This document shows positions 59,523-64,000 of a stretch of DNA of 64,000 bases, piece after piece. Position 1 is the first letter of the stretch. Each line of letters opens with the position of its first letter. Below the pieces are notes generated by a model. That model was not told the DNA's origin, did no database searches, and saw only the letters and a list, made by a program, of their open reading frames with translations. The position numbers were made by a program, and so were the translations under genes. Location: NCBI RefSeq assembly GCF_014489615.1, contig NZ_CP060825.1:6060001-6124000 (forward strand), written 5' to 3'. The DNA is from Streptomyces genisteinicus (GTDB taxonomy: Bacteria; Actinomycetota; Actinomycetes; Streptomycetales; Streptomycetaceae).

Positions 59523-60089
59523 TCAGAGTCCGGCGCCGGGCCAGGGGCCGGGGGTGACGGTCTCGGGCTCCTCCTCCGTCTTCGTGTCGAAGAGCCGGAA
59601 GCCGCGGCGGAGGTAGTTGTCCATCGCGTGCGGTCCGTCCTTGGAGCAGGTGTGCAGCCAGACCCGCCGGGTGGGGCCCAGCTCCGGGCGGCGCTCGCCC
59701 AGGTCCCACGCGCGGGCCGCGCCGTACGACAGCAGGTGGCCGCCGATGCGCCGCCCGCGGAAGGCCGGGATCAGTCCGAAGTAGACGATCTCGACGCTTC
59801 CGCCGTCCTGGGCCTCCAGTTCGACGTAGCCCGCCGGCGTGCCCCGGTCGTACGCGACCCAGGTCTCGACGCCCGGCCGCGCGAGCCACTTCTCCCACTC
59901 GGCGTACGTCATCCCGAGCCGGTCGGTCCACAGGACGTCGCCGCCCACGGCGGTGTAGAGGAAGCGGCTGAACTCGGGCGAGGGCACCTCGGCCCGCTCG
60001 ACGCGTACGTCCCCCTCGGGCGCGGACGCTGGGCGCTGGTCGGCGGGCGAGGTCTGTTCGAGGGACCAGGTGGTCACGGTGATGCTCAT
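59523..60089 (-). CDS. GNAT-family N-acetyltransferase
   Basis: 188 aa. Acetyl-CoA P-loop IPAFRGRRIGGHLLSYGA, preceded by the strand VEIVYFGLIP and followed by VWLHTCSKDGPHAMDNYLRRGFRLF. The N-terminus SITVTTWSLEQTSPADQRPA is the usual start for this Streptomyces group. Substrate unknown. ATG at 60089 with no strong ribosome site (GACCTCC precedes it). It lies upstream of the sulfur operon on the same strand but has its own spacing of 90 bp to that promoter. Confidence 0.88.
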   Translation of the reverse strand: MSITVTTWSLEQTSPADQRPASAPEGDVRVERAEVPSPEFSRFLYTAVGGDVLWTDRLGMTYAEWEKWLARPGVETWVAYDRGTPAGYVELEAQDGGSVEIVYFGLIPAFRGRRIGGHLLSYGAARAWDLGERRPELGPTRRVWLHTCSKDGPHAMDNYLRRGFRLFDTKTEEEPETVTPGPWPGAGL

Positions 60090-60205
60090 GGAGGTCAGGG
60101 AACCATGCCGTCCGTATCCGGCCAAACGGCCGAAGAGCGACGCCGTGCGCGTCCCGGCGACCGGGGCTGATCCGCCCTGATCCGCCGCCTTCCGGACGGG
60201 AGACC

Positions 60206-61486
60206 CTACGCGGCGCGGGCCCGGCGGACGGCCGGTGCCGTGGAGCGGGGCAGCAGCGCCGCCGGGTCCTCGGGGACCACCAGCTCCACCTCGACCTCCT
60301 CGGCGAACCGGTACGGCCGGTGGGCGAGGACCTGGGCGAAGTGGCGCCTCAGCCGTGACATCTCCGCCCGGACCGTCACCGTCCGGGTGCGGTCGGCGAA
60401 CATGTCCTCGGCGAGCTGGGCCGCGGTGCGCCCCTCGCGGTTGCGGGCGAGCAGGTACAGCAGTTCCGCGTGGCGCGGGCTCAGCTCGTGGGACCAGCTG
60501 CCCGCGCCGCCGGATATCCGCGCCGACGGCCGGTGCGGCCGGCTCAGGTCGAGGACCACCCGGCCCCGGCCCTCGGGCGCGGCGTCGCCGTCGTCCACCC
60601 GCACCAGCCAGCCGCCCGGCAGCGGTTCGAGGGTGCAGGCGCCGAGCGAGGGCAGCCACTGCCGCCCGGCCCGGACCGACTTCGGCAGCGCCACCCTGCC
60701 CGGCGGCGGCATACCGGACACGGCGGCCGTCCACCCCCGCTCGTCCACGGCGAGCACCCGCCCGCCGAGCCTGCTCAGCAGCGGAGAGGCCGTGCTGCGC
60801 AGCCGGTCCAGCGCCTCGTGATGGCGGTTGCGCAGTTCCGCCTCGGCGAGTCTGGTCACCGACGTGACCAGCGCGAGCGACGCAGGATGCATCGCCGACA
60901 GCGGCCCGCTGATGTCCACGACCCCGATCAGCCGCCCGTCCCGCGGGTCGGTGATCGGCGCACCGGCACACGTCCAGGTGTGGTGGGTGGAGACGAAGTG
61001 CTCCGCGGAGTGCACCTGCACCGGCCTCCGGCTGACCAGCGGTGTGCCCACGCCGTTCGTGCCGACCAGGGCCTCGCTCCAGTCCGCACCCGGCACGAAG
61101 CCGAAGGCGTCGGCCTTGCGGAGCACCGGCGCGCTGCCCTCGCGCCACAGCAGCCGGCCGTCGGCGTCCGCGACCACCATGATGTGCTGCGCGGCCTCCG
61201 CGATCGACACCAGGTTGTCGCGCAGCACGGGCAGCACCTCCCGCAGCGGGGAGGCGAGCCGGCGCCGTTCGATCTCCTCCAGGGGCAGCACGCCCGCCCT
61301 GCGGTCCCGGTCGGGGTCCACACCGCCGCGCAGCATCCGCTGCCAGGACTCGTCGATGTCCGCACGGGGGCCCACCGGCGTCCTGCGGCCGGACAGGGCC
61401 GCGTCCCGTACGCCCTTCAGCATCCGGACGGCCGCCGCCGCGTCCATGGCGGACAGGCGGGCGAGATCGACCGTGGAGTTCTCCAC
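60206..61486 (-). CDS. GAF-domain transcriptional regulator
   Basis: 426 aa. N-terminal helical part SRADIDESWQRMLRGGVDPD-like (ADIDESWQRMLRGGVDPD), a GAF domain about 95-230 (NLVSIAEAAQHIMVVADADGRLLWREG, GTNGVGTPLVSRRPVQVHSAEHF, GRLIGVVDISGP), and a C-terminal winged-helix segment LSPRHAELLYLLARNREGRTAAQLAEDMFAD...VRAEMSRLRRHF. Relatives control aldehyde or alcohol dehydrogenase genes; none is in view. GTG start with AAGGAGG 4 nt upstream. The DNA upstream has repeated TTGCA motifs. Confidence 0.85.
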   Translation of the reverse strand: MENSTVDLARLSAMDAAAAVRMLKGVRDAALSGRRTPVGPRADIDESWQRMLRGGVDPDRDRRAGVLPLEEIERRRLASPLREVLPVLRDNLVSIAEAAQHIMVVADADGRLLWREGSAPVLRKADAFGFVPGADWSEALVGTNGVGTPLVSRRPVQVHSAEHFVSTHHTWTCAGAPITDPRDGRLIGVVDISGPLSAMHPASLALVTSVTRLAEAELRNRHHEALDRLRSTASPLLSRLGGRVLAVDERGWTAAVSGMPPPGRVALPKSVRAGRQWLPSLGACTLEPLPGGWLVRVDDGDAAPEGRGRVVLDLSRPHRPSARISGGAGSWSHELSPRHAELLYLLARNREGRTAAQLAEDMFADRTRTVTVRAEMSRLRRHFAQVLAHRPYRFAEEVEVELVVPEDPAALLPRSTAPAVRRARAA

Positions 61487-61896
61487 CGCGCCTCCTTGGC
61501 GTCGCCGGTGTCCGTGCGGACGGGATTCGGGCCCCGTCCGGCGGGGCAGGAGGGGGTCCGGGCCCCATCCTGCCCTGCGGGGCGGGCGGGCGCCGCGATA
61601 CGCCTCACAACGTTGCAACCCCCTGCAACCGTCGCACACACGCGTGCGCGTGTACGAGGGTGACCGGACACCGGCCCGCCGGTGGGGTGGTGCCGTGTCG
61701 GCGCAGCACCACCCGATCACATGTCACGGGCGCGGGTCGCCTGCACCTGGCCCGCGCCCGTTCGACGTGTCCGCCCCCGCCGCGCCCCGTCCGGATCCCG
61801 GGCCCGGTGCCCCGCGCCCCGTCCGGGTCCTCCGGCCGCTCCGGTCCGGCTCCGCACCCGGCTCCCGTGCCCCGTCCGGCCCCGCCCCTCCAGGGC
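61487..61896. promoter_or_regulatory. Upstream region of the GAF regulator
   Basis: 410 bp. It contains the palindrome GTTGCAAC (61612-61619) with a second TGCAAC at 61624-61629, and the inverted repeat ACACGCG-TG-CGCGTGT (61638-61653). They sit about 125-165 bp before the regulator start and may be its operator. The part 61700-61896 is monotonous CCG-rich sequence without gene signals. Confidence 0.4.
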
Positions 61897-63531
61897 TCAT
61901 GCCACGGGCCGTGCCCGGTCCACCACCGCGGCAAGGTCGAGGGTGTGCGGCAGCGTGCCGAAGGCCGCTCCCCACTCGCCCCCGAGCCGTGACGCGCAGA
62001 ACGCGTCCGCCACCTCGGGCGGCGCCCAGCGCACCAGGAGGGAGCCCTGGAGCACCAGCGCCATCCGCTCCACGACCCGCCGCGCCCGCGCCTCGATCCC
62101 CGCCAGATCGGCCAGCTCCGTCAGCAGCTCGCGGATCGCCGCGTCGAGCCGGTGGTCGGCCCCGCGGGCGGCGCCGACCTCCCGGAGGAAGGCGTCCACC
62201 GCCTGCGGCTCCCGCTGGAGCGCCCGCAGCGCGTCCAGGGCCTGCACGTTCCCCGGGCCCTCCCAGATCGAGTTCAGCGGGGACTCCCGCAGCAGCCGGG
62301 GCATGCCGGACTCCTCCACGTACCCGTTGCCGCCCAGGCACTCCAGAGCCTCGGCGACCAGCGGAGTGCACCTCTTGGCCACCCAGTACTTCGCCGCCGG
62401 CAGCGCGATCCGCAGCAGCGCCCGCTCGGACTCGGTGTCCGCGTCGGAGGCCGCCGCGAGCCGCATGCCGAGCACGGTCGCCGCCTCCGACTCCAGGGCC
62501 AGGTCGGCCAGCACGTTGCGCATCAGCGGCCGGTCCACGAGGAGTCCGCCGAACGCGGTGCGGTGGGCGCAGTGGTGGATCGCCTGCGCCACGGCCTGGC
62601 GCATCAGCCCCGCGGAGCCGAGCACGCAGTCGAGCCGGGTCGCCGCGACCATTTTCATGAGGGTGCGTACCCCGGCGCCCTCCTCGCCCACCCTGCGTGC
62701 CCAGGTCCCCTCGAACTCGACCTCGGCCGAGGCGTTGGACCGGTTGCCCAGCTTGTCCTTGAGGCGCTGGAGCCGGAAGACGTTGCGCGTCCCGTCGTCG
62801 AGCACCCGGGGCACCAGGAAGCAGCTCGGCCCGCCGTCCGCCCGCGCCAGCACCAGGAAGACGTCGTTCATCGGCGCCGAGCAGAACCACTTGTGGCCGG
62901 TCAGCGCGTACTCCCCGTCGGCCGCCAGCGGCCGGGCCCGGGTGGTGCCCGTACGGACGTCGCTGCCGCCCTGCTTCTCGGTCATGCCCATCCCCGCGAG
63001 GGCGCCGGCCTTCAGCCGGGCGGGCCGCAGGCCCTCCTCGTACACGGACGAGCGCAGCCTGCCCTCCCACTCGGCGGCCGCCGCGGGGTCCGTGCGCAGC
63101 GCCGGAACCGCCGCGTGGGTCATCGAGACCGGACACAGGTGCCCCGCCTCCGCCTGGGTCCACACGAGGAATCCGGCGGCCCGGCGGACGTGGCCGTGCT
63201 CCCTGCTCCAGGCGTCGGTGAGTCCCGCGGAGACCGCCTTGCCGAGCAGCCGGTGCCAGGCGGGCGGGAACGCGACCTCGTCCACGCGGTTGCCCCAGCG
63301 GTCGTGGGTCCGCAGCCGCGGCGGGTCGCCGTCCGCCCGCTCCGCCCACTCCTGGACCTGTGCCGAGCCCGCCGAGCGGCCGAGCAGGGACAGCTCCTCC
63401 CGGGCCGCGGCGAGCGCCCCGGGGGCGACATGGCGCGCGACCGCCTCGGTGAGCGCGCGGTCGGCGGTGAAGACGTCGTACCCGACCAGGGGCGGAGCCT
63501 GGTTGGTCACTGTGTGGGTGCCCGGTGCCAT
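61897..63531 (-). CDS. AidB-like acyl-CoA dehydrogenase
   Basis: 544 aa. Features of the AidB/isovaleryl-CoA dehydrogenase-like group: GMGMTEKQGGSDVRTGTTRA, LTGHKWFCSAPMNDVFLVLA, RLQRLKDKLGNRSNASAEVEF, and LECLGGNGYVEESGMPRLLRESPLNSIWEGPGNVQALD. FAD-binding; AidB proteins bind DNA and are linked to alkylation damage, but many relatives are metabolic. ATG at 63531 follows a -10 TACCGT by six bases, so its mRNA is probably leaderless. Divergent from yihY across 17 bp. Confidence 0.9.
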   Translation of the reverse strand: MAPGTHTVTNQAPPLVGYDVFTADRALTEAVARHVAPGALAAAREELSLLGRSAGSAQVQEWAERADGDPPRLRTHDRWGNRVDEVAFPPAWHRLLGKAVSAGLTDAWSREHGHVRRAAGFLVWTQAEAGHLCPVSMTHAAVPALRTDPAAAAEWEGRLRSSVYEEGLRPARLKAGALAGMGMTEKQGGSDVRTGTTRARPLAADGEYALTGHKWFCSAPMNDVFLVLARADGGPSCFLVPRVLDDGTRNVFRLQRLKDKLGNRSNASAEVEFEGTWARRVGEEGAGVRTLMKMVAATRLDCVLGSAGLMRQAVAQAIHHCAHRTAFGGLLVDRPLMRNVLADLALESEAATVLGMRLAAASDADTESERALLRIALPAAKYWVAKRCTPLVAEALECLGGNGYVEESGMPRLLRESPLNSIWEGPGNVQALDALRALQREPQAVDAFLREVGAARGADHRLDAAIRELLTELADLAGIEARARRVVERMALVLQGSLLVRWAPPEVADAFCASRLGGEWGAAFGTLPHTLDLAAVVDRARPVA

Positions 63532-63548
63532 GCCGATACGGTAAGGAG
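63532..63548. promoter_or_regulatory. Overlapping divergent leaderless promoters
   Basis: Plus strand: -10 TACGGT (63537-63542) then six bases to the GTG at 63549. Minus strand: -10 TACCGT (63543-63538) then six bases to the ATG at 63531. The two -10 elements overlap by five bases. -35 elements would lie within the opposite coding sequence and are weak. Confidence 0.6.
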
Positions 63549-64000
63549 GTGCAGGCAGCAAACGAAACACCCGAGCGGCCGCCGGGCCGGCTCCACCGGG
63601 CCCGAGTCCTCTACCGCAACGTCTCGAAGCGGAGGATGACCTGGCTGCTGCTGAAGGACACCGTCAACTCGTGCATCGAGTACCGCATTCTCGGCCTCGC
63701 GGCGGAGGCGGCGTTCTTCACCCTGCTGTCGGTACCGCCGCTGATGCTCGGTCTGCTCGGCCTGCTGGGCTACATCGACGACTGGACCAGCACCACCACC
63801 GTCGCCTCCATCGAGGAGAACATCCTCACCGCCGTCGGCACCGTGCTCTCCGACCGCGGCGTGAACGACATCGCCAAACCCCTGCTGGAGGACGTCACCC
63901 AGGGCGGCCGGCCCGACCTGATCTCGATCGGTTTCGCCATCGCGCTGTGGTCCGGATCCCGGGCGGTGAACGTCTTCATCGACACCATCACCGTCATGTA
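63549..64000 (+). CDS. YihY/BrkB-family membrane protein (partial, 3' end outside window)
   Basis: The first 150 codons are present. GTG start, then basic RPPGRLHRARVLYRNVSKRR, the family segment CIEYRILGLAAEAAFFTLLSVPPLMLGLLGLLGY with the first membrane span, and ISIGFAIALWSGSRAVNVFIDTIT as the second. YihY proteins are six-span inner-membrane proteins of unsettled function, wrongly named ribonuclease BN in the past. AAGGAG touches the GTG directly, too close for a ribosome site; together with the -10 at 63537 this supports a leaderless start. Confidence 0.9.
   Translation, partial: MQAANETPERPPGRLHRARVLYRNVSKRRMTWLLLKDTVNSCIEYRILGLAAEAAFFTLLSVPPLMLGLLGLLGYIDDWTSTTTVASIEENILTAVGTVLSDRGVNDIAKPLLEDVTQGGRPDLISIGFAIALWSGSRAVNVFIDTITVM

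Noticed and set aside
1..64000. CRISPR arrays, insertion sequences, phage genes, tRNA or rRNA genes, attachment sites
   Set aside because: I looked for regular direct repeats with spacers, transposase-like frames, terminal inverted repeats and tRNA-like cloverleaves between genes and saw none.

Overview
The window is a very GC-rich, densely coded actinobacterial chromosome segment that reads as Streptomyces. The signs are the third-codon GC bias, frequent GTG starts, 4-nt overlapping start/stop junctions, Tat and lipoprotein exports, streptogrisin-type and subtilisin-type proteases, a DUF1707-FHA protein, a SAV2148-type HEPN protein, and a cysteine leader peptide of the RRHVDL...SSAIC type. 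I see no rRNA, tRNA, insertion sequence, phage gene or CRISPR array. Both ends cut genes: a WD40 protein at base 1 and a YihY/BrkB membrane protein at base 64000.

Layout. 1-3395 (minus): a two-gene module of a trypco1-domain protein and a large trypsin-nSTAND NTPase-TM-WD40 protein, of the kind predicted for bacterial conflict or immunity. 3730-8401: a secreted S1 protease, a baeRF-type protein, a nucleotidyltransferase, and a divergent ohrR/ohr peroxide pair around a perfect 26-bp palindrome. 8469-13452: polyphosphate kinase 2, PhoX phosphatase, OsmC, ZapE and a RibD-type reductase. 13750-18029: a USP-like protein, murC, msrB and a secreted NlpC/P60 protein. 18132-22180: a two-component system divergent from an ABC exporter. 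22338-27400: a SUKH-4 protein, VOC protein, small-molecule kinase, hypothetical protein and M24 peptidase.

27466-38665: the maltooligosaccharide-trehalose genes treZ, treY and glgX. GlgX debranches glycogen, TreY makes the terminal trehalosyl unit and TreZ releases trehalose. The set is interrupted by a GH1 glucosidase, a GNAT protein preceded by a possible regulatory leader peptide, an FHA protein and a heavily reduced P450-like protein. 39153-42736: a SAV2148-type HEPN protein, an orphan small protein, a DEDDh exonuclease and an APH-fold kinase. 42904-49779: a CUT1 sugar importer without its own ATPase, a macrolide-type glycosyltransferase behind an apparently leaderless, operator-interrupted promoter, a subtilisin-like protease and two small proteins.

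49929-59349 (minus) is one long sulfur-assimilation operon: leader peptide, sulfite reductase, a 59-aa zinc ribbon, cysH, cysC, cysD, cysN, a sulfonate-type ABC importer and a sirohydrochlorin chelatase that supplies the siroheme of the first enzyme. 59523-64000: a GNAT protein, a GAF-domain regulator, and an AidB-like acyl-CoA dehydrogenase divergent from yihY across only 17 bp, with two overlapping apparently leaderless promoters.
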